NCBI RefSeq assembly: GCF_014287815.1
Contig: NZ_JACOOQ010000007.1
Location: forward strand, 53,140 to 117,139
DNA: 64,000 bases
Origin: Clostridium lentum
GTDB taxonomy: Bacteria > Bacillota > Clostridia > Clostridiales > Clostridiaceae
Direction of reading: 5' to 3'
How positions within the stretch are numbered: the first letter of the stretch is position 1; each line of letters begins with the position of its first letter. Below are positions 29,975 to 40,404 of the stretch, one piece after another. The notes below the pieces were generated by a model. That model ran no database searches and was not told the DNA's origin. It saw nothing but the letters and a program-made list of their open reading frames with translations. A program made the translations under genes and the position numbers.

Positions 29975-31642
29975 TTAAATTTCCATGATTATTGGTAAAA
30001 TCATAGGCTTTCTCTTAGTTTTTTCATATAGGAATGATCTTAGTTCATCCCTAACTGTTGATTTTAAAGTAGACCAGTCAGTTATTTTTTGCTCTTCACA
30101 TTTAGCAAAGACATTTCTAACTATATCTCTTGCTTCATCCATTAATTTTTCTGATTCTCTTACATATACAAAACCTCTTGAAATAATATCTGGACCTGCA
30201 ATTATAGCTTTATTTTCTTTTGATAACGTCACAACAACTGTCAATATCCCATCTTGAGATAAATGTTTTCTATCTCGAATAACTATATTTCCAACATCTC
30301 CAACACCAAGACCATCTACAAATATTTGTCCCGAAATTACAGAACCACTCTTCTTAATGCTATTTCTTGTAACTTCAATAACATCACCAATTTCAGGTAT
30401 TAATATATTTGACTTTGGCACTCCAATACTATTAGCTAATTCACCATGTTGTTTAAGATGTCTATATTCTCCATGAACCGGAATAAAATACTTTGGTCTA
30501 ACTAAAGTTTGCATTAATTTTAATTCTTCTTGACAAGCATGCCCTGATACATGTACCGCTTCTGAAGAACCATAAACAACTTCAGCACCTTTCTTAAATA
30601 ACTGGTCAATAACTCTAGATACTAATTTTTCATTTCCTGGAATAGGAGTAGCTGAAATAATAATTGTATCTCCTGAAACTATATTGACTTTTCTATGCTC
30701 AGAAGTAGCCATTCTCGCTAATGCTGACATAGGCTCTCCTTGACTTCCTGTTGTAATAATAACTATCTCATCATTATTATATTTGTTAATTTGATCAATA
30801 CTTACTAAGTTTTCTTTTTCGATTTTAATATAACCAAGCTCTATAGCTACTTGTACTATATTCTCCATACTTCTGCCTGAAACAGCTACCTTTCTTCCAT
30901 ACATAGCTGCAGCATCAATTATTTGTTGTATTCTATGAATATTAGATGCAAATGTTGCAACAATAATTCTTCCTTTACTCTTACCAAAAATACGACAAAG
31001 ACTTTCTCCAACTATTTTTTCAGACATAGTATATCCTGGCCTTTCTACATTAGTAGAATCTGCCATCATTAATAATACTCCTTTTTTGCCTAACTCTGCA
31101 AATCTTGCAAAATCCATTGGTTCACCGTCAATTGGTGTATAATCTACTTTAAAATCTCCTGTATGCAGAACAGCACCTAATGGAGTATGAATTGCTATAG
31201 CAACAGAATCCGCAATTGAGTGGTTAGTTTTAATGAATTCTACTGATACAGAATTCAATCTTACTACATCTCTTGGTTTTACTGTAATAAGCTCAGTTGT
31301 ACTTAATAAATTATGTTCTTTTAATTTACTTTGTACAATTCCTAAAGTTAATTTTGTACCATATACCGGTACATTAAGTTGTTTTAAAACATATGGTAAC
31401 GCACCTATATGATCTTCATGGCCATGAGTTAAGAATATACCTGAAACCTTATCTTTATGCTTTAATAAATATGTTATATCTGGTATAACAACATCTATTC
31501 CAAACATATCTTCATCTGGAAATTTCAAACCGCAATCTATGATAACTATATCATTCTTATATTCAATAGCAGTCATGTTCTTTCCTATTTCATTTAGTCC
31601 TCCTAATGGAATAATCTTAACCTTGGCTTTTTCTCCTTTCAT
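29975..31642 (-). CDS. rnj: Ribonuclease J
   Basis: The 555-residue metallo-beta-lactamase/beta-CASP nuclease has 5'-exonuclease and endonuclease activity on mRNA and rRNA. The metal-binding motif is HGHEDHIG near residue 75. The further motifs HTGDFKVDYTP and HVSGHACQEE are intact, and a C-terminal dimerisation domain is present. It follows fur in the same direction. Confidence 0.95.
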   Translation of the reverse strand: MKGEKAKVKIIPLGGLNEIGKNMTAIEYKNDIVIIDCGLKFPDEDMFGIDVVIPDITYLLKHKDKVSGIFLTHGHEDHIGALPYVLKQLNVPVYGTKLTLGIVQSKLKEHNLLSTTELITVKPRDVVRLNSVSVEFIKTNHSIADSVAIAIHTPLGAVLHTGDFKVDYTPIDGEPMDFARFAELGKKGVLLMMADSTNVERPGYTMSEKIVGESLCRIFGKSKGRIIVATFASNIHRIQQIIDAAAMYGRKVAVSGRSMENIVQVAIELGYIKIEKENLVSIDQINKYNNDEIVIITTGSQGEPMSALARMATSEHRKVNIVSGDTIIISATPIPGNEKLVSRVIDQLFKKGAEVVYGSSEAVHVSGHACQEELKLMQTLVRPKYFIPVHGEYRHLKQHGELANSIGVPKSNILIPEIGDVIEVTRNSIKKSGSVISGQIFVDGLGVGDVGNIVIRDRKHLSQDGILTVVVTLSKENKAIIAGPDIISRGFVYVRESEKLMDEARDIVRNVFAKCEEQKITDWSTLKSTVRDELRSFLYEKTKRKPMILPIIMEI

Positions 31643-31717
31643 ATGTCCCCTCCTTTTTCTTCTTTAATATGTATATAAAAGGGTTTTTCTCAACACTTTT
31701 GAGTTATACCTTTCTTC

Positions 31718-32176
31718 TTACTTTTCTTCTTTATTTTTACATTCAGAACATATTCCAAAAAATTTCACACTGTGATCTAATATGTCAAAGCCATAGGTAT
31801 TTCGAATTCTTTCTTCCAATTCCTCTAGAAGATCATCTTGCACTTCAATAACTTTTTTACATTTATTACATATTAAATGATGATGCCTATGTTCTTCATC
31901 TTCATGAACTAATTCATATCTGCTACATCCATCATTTAAATCTAATTTGTAAATAACATTTAGTTCCTCAAACAATAAAACAGTTCTATATACTGTTGCT
32001 AAACCAATTTCAGGACATACTTTCTTAACTTCGTCATATATTTCTTCAACTGTTAAATGCATTCCTTCTTTTTCAATTATGATATCTAAAATTGATCTTC
32101 TTTGAGGCGTTAACTTGTAACCTTTTTGCTTTAAACTTTCCTTTAATGCTTCTATATCAATATTGATAGCACTCAC
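31718..32176 (-). CDS. fur: Fur-family transcriptional regulator
   Basis: The 152-residue regulator has an N-terminal winged helix (YKLTPQRRSILD, IGLATVYRTVLLFEEL) and a C-terminal metal-binding and dimerisation domain. The regulatory metal site is HEDEEHRHHHLIC, and two CxxC pairs (CNKC, CSEC) form the structural zinc site. Iron sensing (Fur) is most likely; PerR or Zur cannot be fully excluded. The start is a GTG after GAGGTG. Confidence 0.88.
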   Translation of the reverse strand: MSAINIDIEALKESLKQKGYKLTPQRRSILDIIIEKEGMHLTVEEIYDEVKKVCPEIGLATVYRTVLLFEELNVIYKLDLNDGCSRYELVHEDEEHRHHHLICNKCKKVIEVQDDLLEELEERIRNTYGFDILDHSVKFFGICSECKNKEEK

Positions 32177-32199
32177 ACTAACACCTCTTTCTATTTTAA

Positions 32200-32475
32200 T
32201 TATTCTTCATCTATAAAAATAGTGTTATAAGCTTCTTGTACCGCTGCTAACTCTACTTCATTATCTATTGCTTCTAATAATTCTTCGCCATCTTCTCCAT
32301 TAATAACTTTTAATGCAAATGTATCATCTTCGCTGTATCCTTCTTCATATACAATTACATATTCATTTTTTTCATCTGTTTCTGGATTTACTATATCAAA
32401 GAAAGCTACTACGTTAAAACTTACTTCATTTCCTTCCTCATCAAATAATTTAATAATTTTATCGTCTTTTTTCAT
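32200..32475 (-). CDS. DUF1292 protein (YrzB family)
   Basis: This 91-residue, strongly acidic protein begins with KLFDEEGNEVSFNVVAFFDI, the DUF1292 pattern. Its role is unknown. In Bacillus and clostridia it is encoded between ruvX and mltG or fur, as here. Ribosome site AAGGAG. Confidence 0.88.
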   Translation of the reverse strand: MKKDDKIIKLFDEEGNEVSFNVVAFFDIVNPETDEKNEYVIVYEEGYSEDDTFALKVINGEDGEELLEAIDNEVELAAVQEAYNTIFIDEE

Positions 32476-32513
32476 ATTAAATTCTCCTTAGATTTTATTT
32501 TATATACAAAACA

Positions 32514-32933
32514 TTATTTACTTAGTCTTAATTTATCAAGATATCCTTGTAATATATACGTTGCTGCTACCTTATCAACAATCTTCTTTCTCTTTCCTCT
32601 CGAAAGGTCAGCTTCAAGCATTGCTCTATGTGCTGCAACTGTAGTTAATCTTTCATCCCACATTTCTATAGGCAGATTAGTTTTTTCCTTGATAAGTTCC
32701 GCTAATGCTAAAACTCTCTCTCCAGATTCTCCTATAGTTCCATTCATATTTTTAGGAAGCCCTATAACTATCGTTTCAACGCCATAATCCTTACATATCT
32801 TATGGACTAATTCTATATCCTGCTCTTTATTCTTTCTTCTTATGGTATCTATACCTTGAGCAGTCCATCCTAAAGGATCGCTTATTGCTACTCCTATTGT
32901 CTTAGACCCTACATCTAGCCCTAATATTCTCAT
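32514..32933 (-). CDS. ruvX: Pre-16S rRNA nuclease / Holliday junction resolvase homologue YqgF
   Basis: The 139-residue RNase H-fold nuclease has first catalytic aspartate in [14 protein letters not shown], further motifs in [13 protein letters not shown] and [10 protein letters not shown], and a last aspartate in [12 protein letters not shown]'s vicinity (VDKVAA). It matures the 5' end of 16S rRNA in E. coli. It follows ireB in the conserved alaS cluster. Confidence 0.95.
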   Translation of the reverse strand: MRILGLDVGSKTIGVAISDPLGWTAQGIDTIRRKNKEQDIELVHKICKDYGVETIVIGLPKNMNGTIGESGERVLALAELIKEKTNLPIEMWDERLTTVAAHRAMLEADLSRGKRKKIVDKVAATYILQGYLDKLRLSK

Positions 32934-32950
32934 ATGGTACTCCTTAAACT

Positions 32951-32979
32951 AAAAGTGCCCGATAAATACGGGCACTTTT
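32951..32979 (-). terminator. Hairpin between ireB and ruvX
   Basis: A perfect 11-bp stem, AAAAGTGCCCG with CGGGCACTTTT, lies directly after the ireB stop. The T tail on the minus strand is short, so it may attenuate rather than fully stop transcription into ruvX. Confidence 0.75.
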
Positions 32980-33252
32980 CTACTTTATCTCTAAATAAGA
33001 TTTTATTACTTCTTCAATAATTTCATCTCTCTCAAGCTTTCTTAATAAAGCTCTTGCTCCGTTATAACTAGTAATGTAAGAAGGATCTCCGGAAATTAGA
33101 TAACCTACTAATTGATTTATAGGATTATATCCTTTCTCCTTTAATGCATTATATACATCATTTAAGATGGCTTTTGTCATATCCTCTTTATTAACATTCA
33201 AGTCGAACTGCATAGTTTTATCAATGTTATTATCCATATTCTTTGCTGCCAA
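32980..33252 (-). CDS. ireB: IreB family regulatory phosphoprotein (DUF965)
   Basis: The 90-residue product contains DKTMQFDLN, in which the threonine is the known kinase target in Enterococcus IreB, followed by [21 protein letters not shown]. In enterococci it modulates IreK-dependent envelope stress resistance. The start is a TTG at 33252, six bases after GGGGGTGA; the first ATG lies too far from that site. It lies downstream of alaS, as in other Firmicutes. Confidence 0.92.
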   Translation of the reverse strand: MAAKNMDNNIDKTMQFDLNVNKEDMTKAILNDVYNALKEKGYNPINQLVGYLISGDPSYITSYNGARALLRKLERDEIIEEVIKSYLEIK

Positions 33253-33364
33253 AGCAGCTCACCCCCTTACGAAGTTTAATACCTATACTTAATTATCAAC
33301 ATTTATTATATTTTGTATTCACTTATCTTATAATAATTATAACCTATTTTCCTTCAAATGTATA

Positions 33365-36013
33365 CTACTTAACTAATTTTTCTATTATTTCATATGCATT
33401 TTCTACAGCTTCATTAATTTTTTCCGGATTCTTACCACCAGCTTGTGCCATGTCTGGTCTTCCTCCTCCGCCACCGCCTACTACAGCTGCAACTTCTTTA
33501 ATGATTTTTCCGCAGTGAACACCTTTATCAAGAACATCCTTAGTTGACATTGCCACAAGATTTACTTTATCGTTCATCTTGCTTACAAGTACCACTACAC
33601 CGCTTCCCATCTTATTTCTAATCTTATCTGCTAAATCTCTTAGTGCATTTCCATCAACATCTTCTAAAGCATATGCTACAGCTTTTACACCATTTATATC
33701 TTTTGCAGAATTTAAGATATCATCTTCAGCTCCTGAAGTTAATTTTGATTTAAGTTCTGATATTTCTTTATCTTTTTCTTTTAATTCAGCATTTTGTGAT
33801 GAAATTTTCTTTAATATGTCTTTTTCTGTACATTTTAATCCAGCACAAGCGTCTCTTAAAAGTCTTTGCTTATCTTCCATGAATTTAATAGCTTGTATTC
33901 CTGTTACAGCTTCAATTCTTCTTATACCAGCAGCAACTCCTGTTTCAGCTACAATTTTAAATAATCCTATTTCTCCTACATTTGAAACGTGAGTTCCACC
34001 ACAAAGTTCTTTTGAAAATTCTCCTGCAGCTACAACTCTTACCTTATCACCATACTTTTCATCGAATAAAGCTGTTGCTCCACTTTCCTTAGCTTCTTCA
34101 ATAGTCATAAGGTTAGTTTCAACATTTGCAACTTCCATGATTTTTTCATTTACTAAATCTTCAACTTTTTGAAGTTCTTCAGAACTTAAAGCTTGGAAAT
34201 GAGTAAAGTCAAATCTTAATCTTTCATTATCTACATATGAACCTGATTGATGAACATGTGAACCTACTATTTCTTTTAAGGCAGCTTGTAACATATGTGT
34301 TGCTGTATGGTTCTTAGCTATAAAGCTTCTTCTTTGTTTTTCAACAAATAAATTAACTTCTTCACCAGCACTAAAGCTTCCTTCTTTAACTTCAACATAG
34401 TGAATAATTTTTCCAGAAACATTTTTCTTTGTGTTTACAACATAAGCTTTACCATTTCTTCCTTCAATTATACCCTTATCACCGATTTGTCCACCCATTT
34501 CAGGATAGAATACAGTCTTATCAATTACTATATAACCCTTGTCTCCTGATTTTAATTCATCTACAAAAGCATCATCTGTTGCAAGTACTAGTATATTACC
34601 TTTTCCTTCAGTAGAACCATATCCTACAAACTCTGTTTCAACATCTGCCTTTATTTTATTGATTGGAGTTTCTTCACTTCCCATATAAGAAGTTTCTCCT
34701 CTTGCACTTCTTGCTCTTTCTCTTTGTGCTTCCATTTCTTTTTTGAATTCGTCATTATCAACAGACATTCCCTTTTCTTCTAGGATTTCTTCTGTTAATT
34801 CAATAGGGAACCCATATGTGTCATATAATTTAAATGCTTTTTCACCAGATAATACTTTTGATTTTTCTGCCTCTAATTCTTCAATATAACCATTTAATAT
34901 GTTCATTCCACTGTCTATAGTTTCATTGAATCTTTCTTCTTCTAAAGTGATTATCTTAGTGATGTAATCTTTATTTTCAACTAATACAGGATAGTTTCCA
35001 CCATAGTTTTCAACAACAGCATCAACAACTTCCTTTAAGAATAATCCTTTTATTCCAAGTAATCTTCCATGTCTTGCAGCTCTTCTTAGAAGTCTTCTTA
35101 AAACATATCCTCTTCCTTCATTACTTGGTTGTACTCCATCAGATATTAGCATAGTTACAGCTTTAACATGGTCTGTTACTATTCTTAATGAAATATCTGA
35201 GTTGCTATCTTTTCCGTATTCAACACCAGAAAGACTTGATACCTTATTTAATATGTTCTTAACTGTATCTATTTCAAATATGTTATCAACACCTTGCATT
35301 ATAGTTGCAATTCTTTCTAATCCCATACCTGTATCTATATTTTTGTTCTTTAATGGACTATAGCTTCCATCTTCTTCTTTATTGAATTGGATAAATACTA
35401 AGTTCCAGAACTCAACTATTCTATCAGCATCTGATGCAGCAACAAACTCATCAACATTAATAACTGGAGCTAAACCTTCGCCTCTATCAAAATGTATTTC
35501 AGTACATGGACCACATGGACCAACTGTTCCAACTTCCCAAAAGTTATCATCTTTACCTAATCTAAATATTCTATTTGGATCTATATCAGTTTTAGAAGTC
35601 CATATATCATACGCTTCATCATCTTCTAGATATATAGTTACATATAATTTTTCCTTTGGAAGTTTTAATACTTCTGTCACAAATTCCCATGACCATGGAA
35701 TTATATCATCTTTAAAATAATCTCCAAATGAGAAGTTACCTAACATTTCAAAGAATGTACCATGTCTTGAAGTTTTACCTACATTTTCAATATCACCTGT
35801 TCTTATACACTTTTGACATGTAGTAACTCTAGTTCTTGGTGGTTTTTGTAAACCTGTGAAATATGGTTTTAATGGTGCCATACCTGCATTTATTAATAAT
35901 AAACTATTGTCATTCTTAGGCACTAGTGGAAAACTTTCCATTTTTAAGTGACCTTTTTCTTCAAAGAAACCTGTAAATGTGTCTCTTAATTCATTTGCTC
36001 CCATGAATTTCAT
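33365..36013 (-). CDS. alaS: Alanyl-tRNA synthetase
   Basis: The 882-residue enzyme charges tRNA-Ala. It has the class II core with [20 protein letters not shown], the editing domain with [11 protein letters not shown] and [13 protein letters not shown] zinc motifs, and the C-terminal DHHA1 domain ending in [18 protein letters not shown] follows GGAGG. A T-box leader with an alanine specifier lies upstream. Confidence 0.98.
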   Translation of the reverse strand: MKFMGANELRDTFTGFFEEKGHLKMESFPLVPKNDNSLLLINAGMAPLKPYFTGLQKPPRTRVTTCQKCIRTGDIENVGKTSRHGTFFEMLGNFSFGDYFKDDIIPWSWEFVTEVLKLPKEKLYVTIYLEDDEAYDIWTSKTDIDPNRIFRLGKDDNFWEVGTVGPCGPCTEIHFDRGEGLAPVINVDEFVAASDADRIVEFWNLVFIQFNKEEDGSYSPLKNKNIDTGMGLERIATIMQGVDNIFEIDTVKNILNKVSSLSGVEYGKDSNSDISLRIVTDHVKAVTMLISDGVQPSNEGRGYVLRRLLRRAARHGRLLGIKGLFLKEVVDAVVENYGGNYPVLVENKDYITKIITLEEERFNETIDSGMNILNGYIEELEAEKSKVLSGEKAFKLYDTYGFPIELTEEILEEKGMSVDNDEFKKEMEAQRERARSARGETSYMGSEETPINKIKADVETEFVGYGSTEGKGNILVLATDDAFVDELKSGDKGYIVIDKTVFYPEMGGQIGDKGIIEGRNGKAYVVNTKKNVSGKIIHYVEVKEGSFSAGEEVNLFVEKQRRSFIAKNHTATHMLQAALKEIVGSHVHQSGSYVDNERLRFDFTHFQALSSEELQKVEDLVNEKIMEVANVETNLMTIEEAKESGATALFDEKYGDKVRVVAAGEFSKELCGGTHVSNVGEIGLFKIVAETGVAAGIRRIEAVTGIQAIKFMEDKQRLLRDACAGLKCTEKDILKKISSQNAELKEKDKEISELKSKLTSGAEDDILNSAKDINGVKAVAYALEDVDGNALRDLADKIRNKMGSGVVVLVSKMNDKVNLVAMSTKDVLDKGVHCGKIIKEVAAVVGGGGGGRPDMAQAGGKNPEKINEAVENAYEIIEKLVK

Positions 36014-36132
36014 GTAATATTACCTCCAGTATTAATTGATAATTAATAATTTAAGATAAAACCATTTGAAGATTTTTGTCTAAACTATCAATTTCGACTT
36101 TTATTTTTTAACTATATTTTATTTTATATAAT

Positions 36133-36340
36133 AAAAAAAGTCTTCATCTCTCACTATATAAACAGCAAGGGACGAAAACAATATTTCCGCGGTACCACCC
36201 TAATTATGCATAAATAATATGCATCACTTAAAGTAAAATAAGCTCCAAGGTAGCTTCAATATGAAAAATAAGAAGTTTTCACCATCCACTTCCTCTCTAA
36301 TATATTCAAGTCATATCTACTCATCCTTATCATAGCTTTA
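36133..36340 (-). promoter_or_regulatory. T-box riboswitch (tRNA-Ala) controlling alaS
   Basis: The canonical T-box AGGGTGGTACCGCGG is on the minus strand at 36187-36201. Stem I spans about 36240-36338, closed by AAGCT/AGCTT. Its specifier loop carries GAA-GCT-ACC, so the specifier codon is GCT for alanine (36252-36254). The terminator stem GTTTTCGTC with GATGAAGAC (36140-36179), followed by seven T, competes with the T-box antiterminator. Uncharged tRNA-Ala would allow transcription of alaS and downstream genes. Confidence 0.95.
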
Positions 36341-36436
36341 ATATATTTTGAACTTTATAAACATTTTCCAAACAATTTATACAATTATTTTATAGGAAAA
36401 TTATATTGCATTTCTAGAATTATGTCAATTATATGA

Positions 36437-37465
36437 TTAAAATAAATAATAATTAATATCATCATATATGACTTTAATTATTACAGCTATAGGCACGCAT
36501 AAAACCATACCTGCTACTCCAGCAAGCTTTTCTCCTAAAATCAAAAGCAATATAATAGTTACTGGATGCATACTTATACAATCCCCAGTAATCTTAGGTG
36601 CTAAAAAATCTCCTTCTACTTGTTGAATGATAAATACTCCTACTAATGCAATTATCCCTTTTGTTACAGAAGAAGTCATAGCAATAAATACAATAGGCAC
36701 CCCACCTATTATAGGTCCGAAATAAGGTATTATGTTAACTAGTCCATTAACAACTGATAAAACTAATGGCATTTTCAATCTAAGGCTTATCATTAAAATA
36801 AATGTAAGTACCCCTATTATTAATGATAATATTATCTGACTTATTATATATCTACTTAAAACTCTATCTATGTGGGAATTAATTTTTCTAACAATTATTC
36901 GTTTTTCCGTAGAGAAAATAAGCAATACTTTATTATACAAAACGTTACCATCAGCAAGAAAATAATATGCAGCTACAGGTACTATTGCAAGTCCTATTAA
37001 ATTTTCTAATATGGCGATAATATTATCAAATAGACTTGTTGCTTCCTTTGAAAGTATTGTATTAATCTTATCACCAATTTGAATATAAACTGTTTCAAAT
37101 AAAGGTATTTGATCAAGATCAAATTTTTCTGCCGCTAAAATAGCATATGCCTCTAAATTATCCAACATCCCCCCTATATTTCTACTTTCACTTAGCAATG
37201 ATGGAACCATAAAATACATTATTCCTATAAAAGACGCTATGCAAAACAACACTATAATCATTGCTGCCTTTCTTATAGAAAGCCTATACTTTTCCACAAT
37301 ATAATCTCTTATAGGCTTCAAAGTATACGAAACAATAAATGATATAACCACCAAATTTACCACATCTCTTATCCCTTCTACATATAAATAGCTTAAAAAT
37401 AATATTAAAAGTATTACTATAATTACTATATTCTTTATTATTTTTTTTCTTTTTTCTCGTCTCAT
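36437..37465 (-). CDS. AI-2E family transporter (PerM-like membrane protein)
   Basis: The 342-residue protein has about seven to eight transmembrane helices and the family's C-terminal NIIPYFGPIIGGVP and VEGDFLAPKITG motifs. Substrates of this family vary (autoinducer-2 export, ion exchange), so a precise role cannot be given. Bacillus has a homologue (yrrI) beside alaS. Its ATG overlaps the stop of the PRC-barrel gene upstream (ATGA). Confidence 0.9.
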   Translation of the reverse strand: MRREKRKKIIKNIVIIVILLILFLSYLYVEGIRDVVNLVVISFIVSYTLKPIRDYIVEKYRLSIRKAAMIIVLFCIASFIGIMYFMVPSLLSESRNIGGMLDNLEAYAILAAEKFDLDQIPLFETVYIQIGDKINTILSKEATSLFDNIIAILENLIGLAIVPVAAYYFLADGNVLYNKVLLIFSTEKRIIVRKINSHIDRVLSRYIISQIILSLIIGVLTFILMISLRLKMPLVLSVVNGLVNIIPYFGPIIGGVPIVFIAMTSSVTKGIIALVGVFIIQQVEGDFLAPKITGDCISMHPVTIILLLILGEKLAGVAGMVLCVPIAVIIKVIYDDINYYLF

Positions 37466-37953
37466 TTATCTACACTCCTAAATATATGAGGTAAAGTGTT
37501 AAATACTACACCTTCATTTTCTTTATAAAGAATATATGATTCACATAAGATACAATGTTTTATAAGCAAAATCTCTTTTCCCCTAAACATTCGATCAAAT
37601 ATGCCTGAACACATTATAATACCTTTTATTTCAAAGTTTCTCTCATCAATTATCAAATCTTCTAGTATACCTTTTAGTACATTTTTCTCATTGACAATGT
37701 CTATTGCTTGAATTTCCTTTAATCTCATTCCAGAAAAATCACTTACCCTTTTAGCTATTATTACATTTTCTAAAGAAATAATATCTGATATGGCTATATA
37801 ATTTTTTTTCTTATTTATGCTAAAGCTATTTATAATAACTCCCGTAACCATTCCACTATAAAAATCTATTGCAATGTCCTGCACTGAACCTAGATATTTT
37901 CCAGTGACATCATATACCTTCATTAAATTGAAATATCGTGTTTTTATCATCAT
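37462..37953 (-). CDS. PRC-barrel domain protein
   Basis: About 163 residues with two PRC-barrel-like segments: MKVYDVTGKYLGSVQDIAIDF near the N-terminus and a second one starting LKGILEDLIIDE. Such proteins bind RNA or photosynthetic or membrane partners in other systems; the role here is unknown. It is translationally coupled to the AI-2E gene. Two ATGs (37953 and 37950) follow GAGGTG and cannot be separated. Confidence 0.75.
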   Translation of the reverse strand: MMIKTRYFNLMKVYDVTGKYLGSVQDIAIDFYSGMVTGVIINSFSINKKKNYIAISDIISLENVIIAKRVSDFSGMRLKEIQAIDIVNEKNVLKGILEDLIIDERNFEIKGIIMCSGIFDRMFRGKEILLIKHCILCESYILYKENEGVVFNTLPHIFRSVDK

Positions 37954-37984
37954 AAACACCTCTACATTCTTTAAGGTAAAATAT

Positions 37985-38018
37985 AATAACCATAGTATTT
38001 GCCAATACTATGGTTATT
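37985..38018. terminator. Perfect 15-bp hairpin between ybaK relic and PRC-barrel gene
   Basis: AATAACCATAGTATT TGCC AATACTATGGTTATT (37985-37999 with 38004-38018) is followed by T-rich sequence on the plus strand. On the minus strand it would be the terminator of the now-truncated ybaK copy whose stop is at 38078. Confidence 0.75.
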
Positions 38019-38077
38019 ATTACTATTTTTAGACATATTTATTTCCTTGGAAATAAATATATTTTCAAACTTACCTA

Positions 38078-38259
38078 TTATATCAAATCAGCTACTTGAA
38101 CTCTAATTACTTTACTTAATGAATCTAAAGTCATTTCCACTTGATATCCTATTTTCCCTGCACTAAAAATAAAAGTCTCAAGACCTTCCACAGACTTATC
38201 TATAGTGGTCTTAAAATATTTCTTCATACCAATAGGAGAACATACACCTATTTTTATTT
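38078..38259 (-). pseudogene. 5'-truncated ybaK/ebsC paralogue
   Basis: On the minus strand a frame of about 60 codons reads IGVCSPIGMKKYF, then FIFSAGKIGYQVEM, ending VRVQ-like VIRVQVADLI and a stop. This matches the C-terminal half of the intact ybaK gene at 39800-40285 (GGCSPIGQKKLY and VSAGKIGYQIKI). An in-frame stop lies just upstream and the N-terminal half is missing. It is a relic of a second aminoacyl-tRNA deacylase gene, cut at the point where the DUF2971-like gene now begins. Confidence 0.85.
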
Positions 38260-38414
38260 AAACCAAAATAATTTTCGAAGATTATTTATACCTTTATAGT
38301 TTTGTAATGATTTTTCTTTTCACTTACAACTTTATCATACTATACATTATTTTCTAGAGTTTCATTGCAATATATGGTAAAATTTATATATTACTTTACT
38401 AAAAGGAGAAAATT

Positions 38415-39539
38415 ATGTCATCTATATCTAATAACCGTGATGAGAAAATATACTATTATACTAGCAATGAAGTATTATGTAGCTGGTTAACAAATGAACA
38501 GTTATGGGCTACTAGAAGTATAACTTCAAATGATAATGAAGATACTACATATGCATTGAAACATTTTGATAAAATCAATACTAAAACTAATAAAAGATTT
38601 GAAAAAAAATTACAAGAAGTAGATTTAATTTTAAGTTTAAGCCAAAAGATTTCTTTAAAATTCTATAAAGATCTTTTACATTATTGTATGAAATACCATT
38701 TTAATGACTTTTCTAAAATTATAAATACCGTGGAAAAAAGAAAAGAATATTTCTATTATGGAGATAACTATGATTTATTTACAATAGATAAATTTCATGA
38801 ACACTGTGGAACATTTCACATTCCCCATCTCCAAAATCCTAATAGAGATCAATGGATTTACAACCAGTTATTATCAATATTAACACCTGATGAATATAAA
38901 TATTTTTTTAATATTAATACTAATACAATAGATGATTATAAAAAAATTATACCCAAACTTCCTTTTATGCGACACCCTTTTGTTATTTGCTTTACAAGTG
39001 AAAAGGATAATCGATTCTTTTGGGATTCATACACCAATAACAAAGGCGTTGCATTAGAATTTTCACGTAATGAATTATCTGAATATTTTCAAGTTCCTAA
39101 AACTCATTCAAATTATTCAGCAAACCTAGTAAATATTATTTATAATAAAGACAAACAACTATCTGAAATAACTAATTTTTTAAACTCAAATATTGGTGAA
39201 TTATTAATGGTCGGAGTTGAAAATCTTTATATAGATATGGCAAAATATAAACATCCTTATTGGAAGGATGAAAAAGAAATACGAGCAGTTATAGAAGCTA
39301 AATATTACGATGAAAAATCAAACCTTATTAAAGAAAATTATAATCTAAAATATAAAACTAAATACGATACTCAAGACTATATTGAAGTAGTAATTCCTAA
39401 AAATCTATTAAAAAAAATAATTATCGGCCCTCAAAATTCAGTTGAAAATATCAAGCAAATATTAGATATTGGAAATTTCAATTATATAAAAGATAAATTT
39501 GAAGAATCATCAGGTACAGGAGTTATAAATTTAAAATAA
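38415..39539 (+). CDS. DUF2971-like protein
   Basis: The 374-residue protein is on the opposite strand to its neighbours. The DUF2971 pattern is visible: N-terminal YYYTSNEVLCSWLTNEQLW, then FVICFTSEKDNRFFWDSY followed by KGVALEF, and a KHPYWKDEKEIRAVIE segment with IIIGPQN near the end. DUF2971 has no settled function; it is frequent in accessory islands. Ribosome site AAAGGAG precedes ATG. Two hairpins follow the stop. Flanking ybaK copies suggest it arrived by insertion. Confidence 0.7.
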   Translation: MSSISNNRDEKIYYYTSNEVLCSWLTNEQLWATRSITSNDNEDTTYALKHFDKINTKTNKRFEKKLQEVDLILSLSQKISLKFYKDLLHYCMKYHFNDFSKIINTVEKRKEYFYYGDNYDLFTIDKFHEHCGTFHIPHLQNPNRDQWIYNQLLSILTPDEYKYFFNINTNTIDDYKKIIPKLPFMRHPFVICFTSEKDNRFFWDSYTNNKGVALEFSRNELSEYFQVPKTHSNYSANLVNIIYNKDKQLSEITNFLNSNIGELLMVGVENLYIDMAKYKHPYWKDEKEIRAVIEAKYYDEKSNLIKENYNLKYKTKYDTQDYIEVVIPKNLLKKIIIGPQNSVENIKQILDIGNFNYIKDKFEESSGTGVINLK

Positions 39540-39545
39540 TACTTG

Positions 39546-39576
39546 TATCAGTAGATATTAAATAAATCTACTGATA
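39546..39576 (+). terminator. Terminator after the DUF2971-like gene
   Basis: An 11-bp stem, TATCAGTAGAT with ATCTACTGATA, begins six bases past the stop codon. The T tail is weak. Confidence 0.6.
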
Positions 39577-39611
39577 CTCCAATGTCATTAAGATAAGATT
39601 TTTTCTTATCA

Positions 39612-39650
39612 AAGTCAGCTAAGAATATAAAAAATATTCTTAGCTGACTT
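39612..39650. terminator. Perfect 17-bp hairpin terminator
   Basis: The arms 39612-39628 and 39634-39650 are perfectly complementary with a 5-base loop, and T-rich sequence follows on the plus strand. It is the stronger of two hairpins between the convergent DUF2971-like gene and ybaK. Confidence 0.85.
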
Positions 39651-39799
39651 TTAATTTTAGTATATTGAGAGCCTAAATCGCTATGAAATAATTATCTACA
39701 TCCTAAATATAATAATTATTTCTATCTTCCAACTGTTAAAAGTAGTATTTTTTAATAATGTAATATAAAAAAAGATATGCTTAAAATCATAGCTTCACC

Positions 39800-40285
39800 C
39801 TATTTAATCAAAAAATCAAATTTTCCTGATACTATATTCATTAAATCATTAGGATTAATCTTTATCTGATATCCAATCTTTCCTGCACTAACAATCACAA
39901 ATTCTAAATTCTTAGCACTATCATGTATAAATGTTTTATATAACTTCTTTTGTCCAATTGGTGAGCATCCACCACGAATATATCCAGTATACTTCATAAT
40001 ATCATTAACATGAATCATTTCTATTTTTTTCTCACCAGTTATTATGGCAACTTCCTTTAAATTTAATTCCTTAGCTACAGGGATAACGAAAACATATACT
40101 TCTTTACTACTTCCATGTGCTACTAATGTTTTAAATACATACTTTTCATGTATCCCTATCTTAGCTGCTACAGATACACCATCTATCTTCCCATCCTTAC
40201 TTTCATACATAAGAATCTCATAATTTATTTTATTAGAATCCAAAATCCTCATTGCATTTGTTTTTAACATTTTTTCTTTAGCCAT
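39800..40285 (-). CDS. ybaK: Cys-tRNA(Pro)/Cys-tRNA(Cys) deacylase YbaK/EbsC
   Basis: The 161-residue editing-domain protein hydrolyses mischarged aminoacyl-tRNA. The invariant lysine region is YVFKTLVAHG, followed by IPVAKELNLKEVA, and the C-terminal GGCSPIGQKK and GKIGYQIKIN motifs are intact. The ATG at 40285 lies after GAGGTG; a GTG four codons earlier is inside the ribosome site. A truncated paralogue lies 1.7 kb away across the DUF2971-like gene. Confidence 0.93.
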   Translation of the reverse strand: MAKEKMLKTNAMRILDSNKINYEILMYESKDGKIDGVSVAAKIGIHEKYVFKTLVAHGSSKEVYVFVIPVAKELNLKEVAIITGEKKIEMIHVNDIMKYTGYIRGGCSPIGQKKLYKTFIHDSAKNLEFVIVSAGKIGYQIKINPNDLMNIVSGKFDFLIK

Positions 40286-40404
40286 GCTACACCTCACTCT
40301 TAATATAAATCATTATATATTATACACATATTAATTATTATAGTAATTTTAAAAATACTGATACTTTTAATATAATTCTAATAGAAGTTCATCTGAATTG
40401 TTAA

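Noticed and set aside
33579..33992. A 137-codon plus-strand frame opposite alaS
   Set aside because: It mirrors the alaS coding frame; its hydrophobic and serine-rich composition is what the complement of Asp/Glu/Lys-rich codons gives. No start signals.
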